Below, piece by piece: positions 8,366 to 17,929 of a stretch of DNA of 64,000 bases. The notes beneath the pieces are model-generated. The model was not told where the DNA came from, ran no database searches, and was given only the letters and a program-made list of their open reading frames with translations. Position numbers and translations under genes: made by a program. The stretch is from Chloroflexota bacterium (GTDB lineage Bacteria > Chloroflexota > Anaerolineae > Anaerolineales > Anaerolineaceae): NCBI GenBank assembly GCA_029561345.1, contig JAKQJC010000034.1, forward strand, positions 186,001 to 250,000, written 5' to 3'. Each line of letters opens with the position of its first letter. The stretch's first letter is position 1.

Positions 8366-10999
8366 ATGTCACGAAAAACGCTGGTGAATATGGTTCTGGC
8401 CTTGCTGCTCATCGCCGCCCTGGGCAGCGCCATCGGGCTGACGGTGCACTACACCCGTCTGCCTGAATATCAGACGGATCACAACTTGATGATTTTCGGG
8501 CAAAGCAGCCTGACGCCCGGCACCCAGGCTGGTTTGCGCCTGGTGGCGCAAAACGCCTACACCCGTGCCTCACTGGCGGATGTGGATTTCACTGTTTCCA
8601 TGCGCCCCGCTGCCGGCGGAGAGGCGGTGGTCCTCTTTACAGGCAAAACCGGACCTGACGGCAGCGCCAACATCAACTTCAAGGTTCCTGAAAGTGCCGA
8701 TCCCAACCAGATTTTGCGCGTGGAGAGCCATTCAGCGGCCAATACCAGCCAGGTTGAACGGCCGGTCACCCTTAAACGGGATTACCGCCTGCTGCTATCC
8801 ACTGACAAACCCATTTACCAGCCCGGGCAGATCATCCACTTGCGCCTGCTGGCCCTCAGCCTGATGGACCTGGCGCCCGCCAACGCCCAGGAACTGGAAC
8901 TGACCATTGCGGACGGCAAGGGCAACCGGGTGATGCGCCAGAAGGTGAAAACATCCGAGTATGGGGTGGCCTCGCTGGATTTTCAACTCGCCAGTGAAGT
9001 CAACAGCGGCAATTACAAAATCACAGCCACCCTCAACAACACCTCATCTGAAAAAACGGTCACGGTGGAGCCTTATGTTCTGCCCAAGTTCAGGTTCGCC
9101 TTTGCAGCCGATAAAACCTTCTACCTGCCCGGCGAAACCGTAAAGGGTTCGCTGGATGCGGCCTATTTCTTCGGTAAACCGGTCAGTGGCAGCGAGGTGA
9201 GGCTGGAGGTGTTCTCCTATGATGTGCAGAAGAATGTGGTGGCCTCACTGCAAGGGACAACCGATGAAATGGGACGGTTTACCTTTTCCTTTGACCTGCC
9301 CGGTTACCTGACCGGCAGCGAGTGGGATCAGGGACGCGGACGGGTTTATTTGGAAGCCATGATCACCGACCAGGCCAATCACAGCGAGACGGGGCAATAT
9401 TCTTTGCCGGTGTCGCAGCAGCCGCTGGTGATTCAGGCCGTCCCTGAGGGCGGCGTGGTGCGGCCCGGACAGGCCACCAGCATCTATGTTATGACCAGCT
9501 ATCCTGACGGCACGCCGGCCAGCGCTTCCATCAAACTCGCTGACAGCGATGAGCCGGTTCAGACAGGGCCTTACGGCATTGCCGTGCTGGCCGACCCGCA
9601 AGGCAGGGAAAGCGTCACCATCACGGCCGAGGATGACCGGGGCAACCAGGCCGCGCAGACCTTTGTTTTCTCAGCCAATTACAACAGCGGGGGAGTGGTT
9701 TTGCGCACAGACAAACCCATTTACCGCGTTGGTGAGACGATGAAGGTCACCATCTATTCAGGCAACAGCCAGTCGGTTTATCTGGATATCATTCGCAACG
9801 GCCAGACGGTAAGCACGCGGGCGATGACCCCGGCGCAGGGCAAGGCGGATGATGCCATTGACCTGACTCCAGACCTGTGGGGAACGCTGGAACTGCATGC
9901 CTATTTCCTCGATAAATACGGCAGCATTTATCGCGACACGCGGCTGGTAGTGGTGGATCAGGCCAATGAACTGTCGGTGACCCTCATGCCCAAAAACGAC
10001 AGCTACCGGCCGGGCGATACCGCCCAGGTGGATGTGCAGGTGAATGACGATCAGGGCAGCGGCCTGCAATCGGCCCTGGGGCTGGCGGTGGTGGATGAAG
10101 CAGTATTCGCGCTGGCCCAACAGGATCCGGGCTTTGCCCGCCTGTACTTCATGCTGGAAGAAGAATTGATGACCCCGAAGATCGATCTGCACGATTATTC
10201 CTTCCAGGACCTGGTCGCCGAGCGGCCTGCCAACCCGCAGCTGGAAAAAGCTGCCAACCTGGCTGCTGAAGCTTCGCTGGCTTCGGCGGCAGGCGATTTG
10301 CTGATGCGCAGCGGTCAAATTCACAGCCTGGTGGCCAATTCATGGGCGGAAACAAGCCAGAAGGTTTACCAGCAGCAGCGCGATTTCTTCAGCCGGGCCA
10401 GCGGCATCCTGCTCATCGGTTTTCTGTTGATCCCGATTGGAATTGCGGCGCTGGCGGTGGTTGAGCTCTGGCAGCAGAAAGTTTTTGGCCGCTCGCTGGG
10501 CACGGCTCTGGCAGCCCTGGCCTGTTTCTTCCTGGTGGGCTGGGTGCTGAGCATCCTGTCCAGTGGCAGGCCCTTCGATTCGCCGCTCAATTTTCTGGGG
10601 GATTTGATGGACGCCATATCCCGGCAGGATGAGCCTGTTTTGCTCGGTTTTCTTCTGCTGACCCTGGCTGGTTTCATTGCCCTGGTGGTGATCGCTGTAG
10701 CGCGCAAAGAGATCCTGCTGGGCTGGTCAATGGGGCTGTTGGGCGCCTATATCCTGACGGGTGGCCTGCTGGTGTACAGCATTTCGGCCAGCAGTTTGCC
10801 CACGCCGCCCGATTGGGTGATCATTGCCGTTCTGGTTGCCTTTCTGCTGACCCCGCTGGTGTTCTGGGTGCGGACGATGGGTTTTGTTTTCCAGAAGCGC
10901 ACAGCGGCGGTGCTGGCCTGCCTGCCGGTGACTCTGTTCATGACGGTGGGTTTCCTTCCCATGTTGATGATGACCAGTGGGGGGCATCGGCGCCGATGA
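8366..10999 (+). CDS. Alpha-2-macroglobulin family protein, N-terminal part with membrane domain
   Basis: An 877-residue first part of a bacterial alpha-2-macroglobulin, a large extracytoplasmic protease-trapping protein. It has an N-terminal anchor helix (about 8-28), then repeated macroglobulin beta-domains; STDKPIYQPGQIIHLRLL near residue 150 is the MG2 signature, and a second similar segment lies near 450. After the MG6-like GLAVVDEAVFALAQ, residues about 679-870 form six membrane helices, an insertion most macroglobulins lack. It then stops at TGA 10997-10999. The thioester half follows in another frame at 10996. The ATG at 8366 is chosen because GGAGGAGG precedes it; the in-frame TTG at 8351 lies upstream of that site. 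See the linked finding for the frame break. Confidence 0.88.
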   Translation: MSRKTLVNMVLALLLIAALGSAIGLTVHYTRLPEYQTDHNLMIFGQSSLTPGTQAGLRLVAQNAYTRASLADVDFTVSMRPAAGGEAVVLFTGKTGPDGSANINFKVPESADPNQILRVESHSAANTSQVERPVTLKRDYRLLLSTDKPIYQPGQIIHLRLLALSLMDLAPANAQELELTIADGKGNRVMRQKVKTSEYGVASLDFQLASEVNSGNYKITATLNNTSSEKTVTVEPYVLPKFRFAFAADKTFYLPGETVKGSLDAAYFFGKPVSGSEVRLEVFSYDVQKNVVASLQGTTDEMGRFTFSFDLPGYLTGSEWDQGRGRVYLEAMITDQANHSETGQYSLPVSQQPLVIQAVPEGGVVRPGQATSIYVMTSYPDGTPASASIKLADSDEPVQTGPYGIAVLADPQGRESVTITAEDDRGNQAAQTFVFSANYNSGGVVLRTDKPIYRVGETMKVTIYSGNSQSVYLDIIRNGQTVSTRAMTPAQGKADDAIDLTPDLWGTLELHAYFLDKYGSIYRDTRLVVVDQANELSVTLMPKNDSYRPGDTAQVDVQVNDDQGSGLQSALGLAVVDEAVFALAQQDPGFARLYFMLEEELMTPKIDLHDYSFQDLVAERPANPQLEKAANLAAEASLASAAGDLLMRSGQIHSLVANSWAETSQKVYQQQRDFFSRASGILLIGFLLIPIGIAALAVVELWQQKVFGRSLGTALAALACFFLVGWVLSILSSGRPFDSPLNFLGDLMDAISRQDEPVLLGFLLLTLAGFIALVVIAVARKEILLGWSMGLLGAYILTGGLLVYSISASSLPTPPDWVIIAVLVAFLLTPLVFWVRTMGFVFQKRTAAVLACLPVTLFMTVGFLPMLMMTSGGHRRR

Positions 11000-13320
11000 G
11001 CGGCATGAACCGGCTGGATATGGCAAATGGGCCGGTTGTGGTTGAGGAAGTGTTGGTGGAAAAGGCCGTGATGGCCCCTCAACCAACGATGGCGGCCGCA
11101 TCCCTGGAAGATGGATCGGAAACAAAAGGTGTGGAGCAGCAGGCTTCGGCCGCCCCGCGGCTGCGCCAGTATTTCCCTGAGACCATGCTCTGGCTGCCTG
11201 ACCTGGTCACGAATGAACAGGGTTTCCTGCAGGTGGAAATTCCGGTGGCCGACAGCATCACCACCTGGCGCATGACCGCCCTGGCTTCATCGAAAGACGG
11301 CCGGCTGGGCAGCGTCAACGCACCGCTGAAGGTGTTCCAGCCTTTCTTTGTGGATATTGACCTGCCGCTGGCGCTGACTGTGGGCGATGAAATTGCCATT
11401 CCGATCGGGATCTTCAATTATCTGGACGAATCGCAAACGATCGAACTGACCGTGGAACCGCAGCCCTGGTTTGAACTGCTGGATGAGCCGGTGAAAACGC
11501 TCACCCTGCAGGCCAACGATGTCAGCGCGGATTCCTTCCGCATCCGTGTGCTGGAATGGGGCTACCAGCCCTTCAAGGTGACCGCTATTGGCGAGGCTTC
11601 GGATGCCATTCAGAAGATGGTGCAGGTGGTGCCGAATGGCAAGCCGCTTTCATTCAGCCAATCAGACCGGTTGAACGCCGGCGAACCTGTCCAGCAGAAG
11701 CTGACCTTCCCAAAGGAAGCCATCGCGGGGACGCCGAAGGTGATGGTGAAAATTTACCCGGGCGTGATCAGCCAGATTGTGGAAGGCCTCGATTCGATTT
11801 TGCGCATGCCCAACGGCTGTTTCGAACAGACCTCATCCAGCAATTATCCCAACCTGCTGGTGCTCGATTACCTGAAGACCACCGGAAACGTGTCGCCGGA
11901 AGTCCAGATGAAGGCTGAAAGCTACATTAACACCGGTTACCAGCGCCTTCTGACCTTCGAAGTACCGGGCGGCGGTTTCTCTCTGTTTGGCGACGCCCCG
12001 GCTGACCGCATGCTGACGGCCTACGGGTTGCTGGAATTCAGCGATATGAGCCGGGTGCATGACGTGGACCGGGCGGTGATTGAACGGGCGGCCTACTGGC
12101 TGCTTGCGCAGCAGCAGCCGGATGGAAGCTGGGAAAATGACCGCGGCCTGGTGCATGAACAGAGCCTGAGCAGCCTCAATGATAAAACCCCCGTGACAGC
12201 TTACATCGTTTGGGGCCTGGTGCAGGCGGGGTATGGGCTAGAAACCGGCACCCAGCTGGGTGTGGCATATGTGCGCGAACACGCCGCCGGTCTCAAGGAC
12301 CCCTATGCGCTGGCGCTGGCCGCCAATGCCCTGGTGGCTTATGACAACAAAACCAGCGGGCGGATCGACGGCAGCACCCAAAAGATTCTGGATAACCTGG
12401 CAGGGCTGGTGAAGATGGAGGGGCAATCAGCCTACTGGCGCAGCGATGTGGCCACCTTTATGGGCAGCCAGGGCCAGACCGGGTCCATTGAAACCACAGC
12501 GCTGGCGGCGATTGCCTTCATGCGCAGCGGAAGCCACCTTGATTTGAGCAATGCGGCTCTGGCTTACCTGGTGCAGCAAAAGGATGAATTCGGCACCTGG
12601 TACAACACCCAGGCAACGGTCCTCTCGCTGACGGCGCTGCTGGAAAGCCTGAAAGCAGGCCGCGATGCAGCAGATGCCACTTTGAAGATTTCCCTCAACG
12701 GCGGGCAGACACGTGAAATTAAGGTTGATGCCAGCAACGGCGATATCGTGCAGTTTGTGTCTTTCGATGATATCAGCCTGGGGGTTGAAAACCAGGTGGA
12801 GATCAACATGGACGGCGAGGGCAGCCTGATGTATCAAATTACCGGCAGCTTCTATCTGCCCTGGGAGAAACTGGCCAACTACCCGCAGTTCACCGTTGAC
12901 CCGCAAATGAGCGTGGAAGTGACCTACGACCGCACCGAGCTGGCCGTGGATGACACGGTGACCGTGAAGGTGAAAGTGGCGCTCACTGAAAAAGGCAGCT
13001 TTGCCCAATCGGCGATGGTGGACCTGGGGGTGCCGCCTGGTTTTGAAGTGCTTTCAGAAGACCTGAGCGCTCTGGTGGAAGAATACAATGGCGTGCAAAT
13101 TGAGGGCAGTTCACAGGCCATTTTCCAGCGTTACGGCCTGACCGGCCGGCAGGTGATCGTCTACCTGACCAACCTGGTGGAAGGACAGCCTTTCACTTTC
13201 AGCTACCGGCTGCGGGCCAAATATCCGCTCAAGGCGCAAATTCCGGCCAGCAGCGCTTATGATTACTACAATCCCGAAGTGAACGGTGAAGCTGCTCCGC
13301 AGGTGGTGGTGGTGAAGTAA
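10996..13320 (+). CDS. Alpha-2-macroglobulin family protein, C-terminal thioester part
   Basis: A 774-residue C-terminal half of the macroglobulin begun at 8366. It opens with the A2M domain (RQYFPETMLWLPDL, SITTWRMTALASS). It carries the reactive thioester motif NGCFEQTSS (CxEQ type) near residue 275, an alpha-helical thioester domain, and a final beta-rich receptor-binding-like domain. Its ATG overlaps the upstream stop as ATGA, so translational coupling is possible. However, this part has no signal peptide or anchor of its own and would stay in the cytoplasm if made alone. Joining to the first part by a -1 shift, or a missing base in the G run at 10979-10984, fits better. The frame is open upstream of the ATG. 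Confidence 0.86.
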   Translation: MSGMNRLDMANGPVVVEEVLVEKAVMAPQPTMAAASLEDGSETKGVEQQASAAPRLRQYFPETMLWLPDLVTNEQGFLQVEIPVADSITTWRMTALASSKDGRLGSVNAPLKVFQPFFVDIDLPLALTVGDEIAIPIGIFNYLDESQTIELTVEPQPWFELLDEPVKTLTLQANDVSADSFRIRVLEWGYQPFKVTAIGEASDAIQKMVQVVPNGKPLSFSQSDRLNAGEPVQQKLTFPKEAIAGTPKVMVKIYPGVISQIVEGLDSILRMPNGCFEQTSSSNYPNLLVLDYLKTTGNVSPEVQMKAESYINTGYQRLLTFEVPGGGFSLFGDAPADRMLTAYGLLEFSDMSRVHDVDRAVIERAAYWLLAQQQPDGSWENDRGLVHEQSLSSLNDKTPVTAYIVWGLVQAGYGLETGTQLGVAYVREHAAGLKDPYALALAANALVAYDNKTSGRIDGSTQKILDNLAGLVKMEGQSAYWRSDVATFMGSQGQTGSIETTALAAIAFMRSGSHLDLSNAALAYLVQQKDEFGTWYNTQATVLSLTALLESLKAGRDAADATLKISLNGGQTREIKVDASNGDIVQFVSFDDISLGVENQVEINMDGEGSLMYQITGSFYLPWEKLANYPQFTVDPQMSVEVTYDRTELAVDDTVTVKVKVALTEKGSFAQSAMVDLGVPPGFEVLSEDLSALVEEYNGVQIEGSSQAIFQRYGLTGRQVIVYLTNLVEGQPFTFSYRLRAKYPLKAQIPASSAYDYYNPEVNGEAAPQVVVVK

Positions 13321-13389
13321 TTCCCCTGCTGGCTTTGCAGGTCAGGAAGCAGTTGACTGGGATCATCCTGCACCGCAAGTTGAAATCAA

Positions 13390-13420
13390 AGGCCCCTGAA
13401 GAACATTTCTTCAGGGGCCT
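13390..13420. terminator. Bidirectional terminator between convergent genes
   Basis: A 14-bp perfect stem (13390-13403 with 13407-13420) has a 3-base loop and T-rich flanks on both strands. It lies between the macroglobulin gene (plus) and the DUF4350 gene (minus) and can serve both. Confidence 0.88.
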
Positions 13421-13443
13421 GGTTTATTTAACCTGGACTTAGC

Positions 13444-15087
13444 CTAATAGGAAGTCCCGTAAGAGTCATAAGACGAAGAATAATATCCCAGGCTGCAGAT
13501 GGCCATCTTTTCCAGGCGCATGCAGCCGCTGAGATCGCCGCTTTGCAGACGGCTCAGCAGGCTGGTGAGGCTGGCGGCATCTTCAGCGAGCAGCACCAGG
13601 GTGGTGCGTTCGGGGGAGATTTTCAGCAGCAGCAGACCCACACCGGGGGCTTCCACATCGCCAAAGCCGGCAATGGTGAGGGTAATCACTTTTGCGCCCG
13701 TGTCGCCGTAATCACTGTTATAGCCATAATCGTATCCCCAGGTGTCGTAACCGGAGTTGGAGCTGTTGTAGCCCCAATCGACGTAGGGGGTGGGCGTGGG
13801 GAAGATCTCCGTGCCGGCATCGCCCGCAGGGAGGGGCGTGGGAGTGGGAGTCAGCTCTGGCTCAGGGGTGGGGAGGGCTGAGAATGGATCGTTAAAGTCG
13901 AAGCCGCCATCTTCGGTTTCGGTGCTGGTGGGGATGGTGATGCCGAAGGCATCCAGGTAAGGCTGGATGGTGTCTGTGGCGCTGTAAGTACCGAGGACGA
14001 TCAGGTCGTGGCCTTTGACGCTTTCAGTGGCATAAGCCATGGAAAGGCCGCGACCTTCCAGCGAAGCTTGCAGGCTGGCGAAGGCCCCCAGCATTTCTGA
14101 ATTGATCTTGATCTCAACGGTTGTGGTGACCACATCCACCGGCTGGGTGAAGATATAGGGGAAATCAGCCAGGCCGGGAACCCGCTCGCCGCCCAGGAGG
14201 AAATCCACCAGATTGCCGACCAGCACCTGGTTATCAGCCACAGTGATATAGGGGGTGCTGAGGAAGGTCATATCGCCAATGGCCACCACCTTGCCGTCTG
14301 CGCCCATGCCTGCCGCCGCCAGATCACCGCCGGTATCGGTGTTGGATGACAGGGTATCGGCATCGCCCTTGATGAGAGGTGATTCAACGCGGCGCAGCGA
14401 ATTGGCAGAATAGAGCACCACCTTGCTCAGTCCTTTGGTGACGGGAGATTCGCCAAAGGATGTGAAGATGATGTTGCGGAAGTTGCCTTCATTGTTTTTG
14501 ACATTGTAGAGGTAATCATTGTTGAAGGCCAGCTTGTAAGGCTCGAGCAGGGTGTTGGCTGAAGCCAGCCCGGCATAGGGCATGGAACCGGAATAGGGAT
14601 CGTAGTAATTGTAGGAATAGCTGCGGGTGGGATCCGTGAGCACCAGCAGTCGCCCGCCGCGGTCCACAAATTCTTTGACAGCCTGAACTTCGTAAACAGA
14701 AAAATCTGTGGTGGGGGCAATGACCACATAGGCATCAGCATATTTCAGCTTTTCTTCCAGGCTGGTCATGGTGTACATATCGTAGCGTTCGATGGTGACG
14801 CCGCGCTCTTCGAGAGGCTGGAGCAGCAGGGCCAGTTCATCGATGGAGAACAGGTTGCCGTGGTATTGATCCAGGATGATGGTCTTGTCGCTTTGTGCGG
14901 TCACCGTTACAGCCGCTGGGGTGGAGATGGGCGGCTCAGGGAGTTTCAGGCCGGCATAATCGGGCGTGGCGATGGTTTTGGCAGGCTGGTAGCTGCCCTG
15001 ATAGTAGGAGGTGTAGCGGATGACGATTGGCAGGATGAGCAGCGCCACCGCCAGGCAAAGCCCGATGAGAAGTTTGTTATTTTTCAT
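13444..15087 (-). CDS. DUF4350-like membrane-anchored protein with Tyr-rich tail
   Basis: A 547-residue protein with one N-terminal membrane helix (about 6-24). The following region (about 65-330) resembles DUF4350 / GldG-like domains: KTIILDQYHGNLFSIDELAL, and FVDRGGRLLVLTDPTRSY as found in Rossmann-like auxiliary domains of ABC and gliding systems. A Pro/Thr linker (LTPTPTPLPAGD) leads to a low-complexity Tyr/Ser/Gly stretch (about 435-465), and the protein ends in another Tyr/Ser-rich run. Its start overlaps the stop of the S49 protease gene by 4 bases, so the two are translationally coupled and may act together outside the membrane. The biochemical role is unknown. Confidence 0.72.
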   Translation of the reverse strand: MKNNKLLIGLCLAVALLILPIVIRYTSYYQGSYQPAKTIATPDYAGLKLPEPPISTPAAVTVTAQSDKTIILDQYHGNLFSIDELALLLQPLEERGVTIERYDMYTMTSLEEKLKYADAYVVIAPTTDFSVYEVQAVKEFVDRGGRLLVLTDPTRSYSYNYYDPYSGSMPYAGLASANTLLEPYKLAFNNDYLYNVKNNEGNFRNIIFTSFGESPVTKGLSKVVLYSANSLRRVESPLIKGDADTLSSNTDTGGDLAAAGMGADGKVVAIGDMTFLSTPYITVADNQVLVGNLVDFLLGGERVPGLADFPYIFTQPVDVVTTTVEIKINSEMLGAFASLQASLEGRGLSMAYATESVKGHDLIVLGTYSATDTIQPYLDAFGITIPTSTETEDGGFDFNDPFSALPTPEPELTPTPTPLPAGDAGTEIFPTPTPYVDWGYNSSNSGYDTWGYDYGYNSDYGDTGAKVITLTIAGFGDVEAPGVGLLLLKISPERTTLVLLAEDAASLTSLLSRLQSGDLSGCMRLEKMAICSLGYYSSSYDSYGTSY

Positions 15088-15956
15088 TTGACCACCTCCG
15101 GCATGGGCACGTAGAGAAGATAGAGACCGGGCTCGGCAGGCAGACCGGTGGAAGTGCCGTCCGGTGCCATGTAGTAGAAGGAAACGGAGACCTGTTCCGG
15201 CAGGCCAGAGAGTTTGCGCAGGTCAGAGACGGTGTAATTGCTGATGCGGGCCAGCTGGGCAGCTTTTTCCTGAGCCTGGGTTTGGGTGCCCAATTCGTCA
15301 ACGATACCGTTGCGCAGGGCTTCGGTGCCCAGCCAGAGCTTTCCGCTGACCACTTCATCGTCAGTCAATTTCAGGGCATCACCGCGGCCCAATTTCACCG
15401 CCTGGAAGAACCCCTGTTTGACCATTTCGATGGAGCGGGCGTAGGAATCGCGGGGAGAGCCCCACAATTTGTAAGGCCCGGTTGAAATGGTGGATTCATC
15501 AATGCTGGGCGTGCTGGGCAGGGAGCCGATAACGCCGATATTGCCTACCTCAGAGGTGGGTTTGGCAAAGATGTAGTCGGTGCCGACTGAGAGGTAATAG
15601 GCGCCGCTGGCCGCCATGGAATTGACCACCGTCACCACGGGCTTTTTGGCGCGCAGGCGCAGCAGTTCCAGATAAACCGCCTCGGTATCGGCCACAGTGC
15701 CGCCGGGGCTGTCGAGCACCAGCACCACCGCGCGGATTTCGTCATGTTCACGCGCATAGCTGATCTGGGTGAGCAGATCGGAAGCGGAATAGGCCTCGAT
15801 GGCAGCGTCCAGTTTAATTACCCCGACCACCGGCTGCTTGATCTGCCCGGCGCACCAGATGCCCAGTGCCAGCGGCAGAATGACAAATAAAAGAATAAAG
15901 CCCACCAGCCACCAGGGGAAGGCGGCCTTGGCGGGAGAACCAGTTGCAGATGTCAT
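15084..15956 (-). CDS. S49-family signal peptide peptidase-like serine protease
   Basis: A 290-residue membrane-anchored protease of the SppA / S49 family. It degrades leftover signal peptides or other membrane-side substrates with a Ser-Lys dyad. One helix (about residues 14-36) anchors it. The catalytic Ser is probably Ser117 in MAASGAYYLS, and the Lys probably Lys163 in GPYKLWGSP, the spacing expected for the short SppA form. DSPGGTVADTEAVY is the family substrate-cleft motif. The length matches single-domain SppA, not the double-domain E. coli type. GGAG precedes the ATG. It is first in a two-gene operon with the DUF4350 gene. Confidence 0.88.
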   Translation of the reverse strand: MTSATGSPAKAAFPWWLVGFILLFVILPLALGIWCAGQIKQPVVGVIKLDAAIEAYSASDLLTQISYAREHDEIRAVVLVLDSPGGTVADTEAVYLELLRLRAKKPVVTVVNSMAASGAYYLSVGTDYIFAKPTSEVGNIGVIGSLPSTPSIDESTISTGPYKLWGSPRDSYARSIEMVKQGFFQAVKLGRGDALKLTDDEVVSGKLWLGTEALRNGIVDELGTQTQAQEKAAQLARISNYTVSDLRKLSGLPEQVSVSFYYMAPDGTSTGLPAEPGLYLLYVPMPEVVK

Positions 15957-16053
15957 ATGGTTTTACTCCTGTTCATTTTTTTGAATTGGCTCAATGCAGA
16001 GATATTCTCAGTATAACCATATTTTTCTTGAAAGGCAAAACTTTTTGGTATTA

Positions 16054-16087
16054 AACAAAAACTCCCCAGCACCAGGCGGTGCAGGGG
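16054..16087 (-). terminator. Intrinsic terminator of the P5C dehydrogenase gene
   Basis: The stem CCCC-x-GCACC/GGTGC-x-GGGG (16064-16073 with 16078-16087) is followed on the minus strand by a T-rich tail. It begins 19 bases after the stop codon of the minus-strand gene. Confidence 0.8.
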
Positions 16088-16105
16088 AAAATCCAGTCAG
16101 ATGAC

Positions 16106-17695
16106 TCAGCTGCTGCGGCGCACGCGGTTGAGAATTTGCTCGCGCATGTACAGCGGCAGGTAATAGACGCCGCCGGCATTTTTGCCGGTGGAACCGGAGC
16201 CCTTCCAGCCGCCAAAGGGCTGGAAACCAGGCCAGGCGCCGGTGGTGGCACCCTGGGGGCGGTTGGCGTAGGTGACGCCGGCTTCGAAATGATCCTGAAC
16301 CCAGGCAATTTCATCCTCGCTGCCGTAGAACCCGGCGGTGAGGCCGTAATCAACGCTGTTGGCAATTTGCATGCCTTCCTCAAGGCTGTTAATGCGGCCG
16401 ATGGTGGAGATGGGCAGGAACATTTCCTGCTTCCAGAGCGGGTGTTCGAAGGGGAGCTGATCGGCCAGGGTGGGTTGGCAGAAATAACCTTTGGCCAGGG
16501 GGCCTTCGGTGGCGATCTTGCCGCCGGTGAGGATGCGGCCGTGCTGGCTCAGATCTTCGCAGAAGGCCTGGTAATCACGGTAGGCGGCCTTATTAATGAC
16601 CGGGCCGAGGTACACCGTGCGCTCGGTGGGGTCGCCCAGAACCAGCTTGCGGGTACCTTCCACCAGGCGCGCCACCAGGTCGTCGTAAACAGCGTCTTCG
16701 ATGAGAATACGGGAACAGGCCGAGCATTTTTGGCCCTGCAGACCGAAGGCCGAGCGGATGATGCCGGTGGCGGCGTCATCGAGATTGGCGTGACGCGACA
16801 CGATGACGGCGTTCTTTCCACCCAGCTCCAACACCAGCGGGCGAACCCATTTTCCGGCAGCGAAGGAACGGTAAATATTCATGCCAACGCCATAGGAGCC
16901 GGTAAAAGTCAGGCCGGCAGTCAAGGGGCTGTCAATCAGCGCCTGACCAATGACAGAGCCGGAACCGGTGACAAAATTGACCACGCCGTCGGGGATGCCG
17001 GCATCGTGGAAACATTGGGACAGCAGGCAGGGCATCCAGGATGTGTCGGAGGCGGGCTTGATTACCACGGTGTTGCCGGTGACCAGGGCGGCACCGGCAG
17101 GGCCACCGGTGAGGGCGCCAGGGAAATTGAAGGGGCTGATGACCACCCAGACGCCGTAGGGGCGCATGACAGAGACATTGGTTGATTGAAAGCCGCTCAA
17201 CGGGTCGTTGCCCATCTGGACGATATAACCATGCTTGGCTTCCATCTGGCTGCAGGCATAGCGAATGAGGTCGGCAGTTTCGCTGACATCGCCGAGCGAT
17301 TCCATGCGGTTTTTGCCCACTTCCAGGGTCATGGCGGCGCCAATTTCAAACAGGCGTTCATCCAGCAGGGCGGCAGCTTTGCGCAGCAATGCCACGCGTT
17401 CCTGCCAGGGGGTGCGGCTCCAGGCAGGGAAGGCTTTTTGGGCAGCTTCCATAGCGGCGCGGCCGTGTTCGGCGGTGCCTTTTTGGAATATGCCGAGGAG
17501 GATATCGGTGTTGATGGGCGAATGGTTTTCGAGTTTCTGCTCGCTGAAAACAGGCTTGCCCCCAATCATCATGGGATATTCCCTGCCCAGGGTGGCTTTG
17601 ATTTTCGCGAGGGCCTGGGCATAGCGGGTGTGCAATTCTTCTGGCGAATTGAACATGGTTGCGTAGGTTAATTGAAAGGCTTTCTCCGACTCCAT
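16106..17695 (-). CDS. L-glutamate gamma-semialdehyde (1-pyrroline-5-carboxylate) dehydrogenase
   Basis: A 529-residue aldehyde dehydrogenase of the P5C dehydrogenase group (RocA/PutA C-domain type), which oxidises glutamate semialdehyde to glutamate with NAD in proline, ornithine and arginine breakdown. Visible active-site residues are Asn190 in SPFNFPG, Glu290 in LELGGKN and catalytic Cys324 in GQKCSACSR. The C-terminal QPFGGWKGSGSTGKN is typical of this subgroup. The extended N-terminus of about 50 residues matches P5C dehydrogenases rather than short aldehyde dehydrogenases. AAGGAGAG precedes the ATG. No proline dehydrogenase lies next to it; the gene stands alone between a terminator and a divergent gene. 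Confidence 0.9.
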   Translation of the reverse strand: MESEKAFQLTYATMFNSPEELHTRYAQALAKIKATLGREYPMMIGGKPVFSEQKLENHSPINTDILLGIFQKGTAEHGRAAMEAAQKAFPAWSRTPWQERVALLRKAAALLDERLFEIGAAMTLEVGKNRMESLGDVSETADLIRYACSQMEAKHGYIVQMGNDPLSGFQSTNVSVMRPYGVWVVISPFNFPGALTGGPAGAALVTGNTVVIKPASDTSWMPCLLSQCFHDAGIPDGVVNFVTGSGSVIGQALIDSPLTAGLTFTGSYGVGMNIYRSFAAGKWVRPLVLELGGKNAVIVSRHANLDDAATGIIRSAFGLQGQKCSACSRILIEDAVYDDLVARLVEGTRKLVLGDPTERTVYLGPVINKAAYRDYQAFCEDLSQHGRILTGGKIATEGPLAKGYFCQPTLADQLPFEHPLWKQEMFLPISTIGRINSLEEGMQIANSVDYGLTAGFYGSEDEIAWVQDHFEAGVTYANRPQGATTGAWPGFQPFGGWKGSGSTGKNAGGVYYLPLYMREQILNRVRRSS

Positions 17696-17894
17696 CAGTG
17701 AACTCTCCTTATTTTTGAAATTTGGGCTGGGCCATCAAATGATTGGAAAATGAGAACGATCAGGATTGTCAGACAGGGAATGCTTTGCAACAACACAACT
17801 ATATAACAAAGGAAGGATCGAGAATATATGATCATCTTCCGGTTTTTTGCCGTTGAAGGATCATGTTTTACGATTTGGATATGGCATTGTCGGC

Positions 17895-17900
17895 TATAAT
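17895..17900 (+). promoter_or_regulatory. Possible -10 box for the FGE-fold gene
   Basis: A perfect TATAAT lies 30 bases before the ATG at 17930. The hexamer 17 bases upstream (GATTTG) is a poor -35 box, so an activator may be needed or the promoter is weak. Confidence 0.45.
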
Positions 17901-17929
17901 TTAAAAGATGGTCAGAGCGAAAGGACAAA

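Noticed and set aside
10813..10995. Upstream extension of the thioester-half macroglobulin frame
   Set aside because: This part overlaps the membrane-helix coding region in another frame and reads as non-hydrophobic, unfamily-like sequence. Only the portion from about 10984 matches the family.
16079..17185. A 368-codon open frame antisense to P5C dehydrogenase
   Set aside because: The opposite strand encodes a complete enzyme with all catalytic residues; the antisense frame has no domain features.
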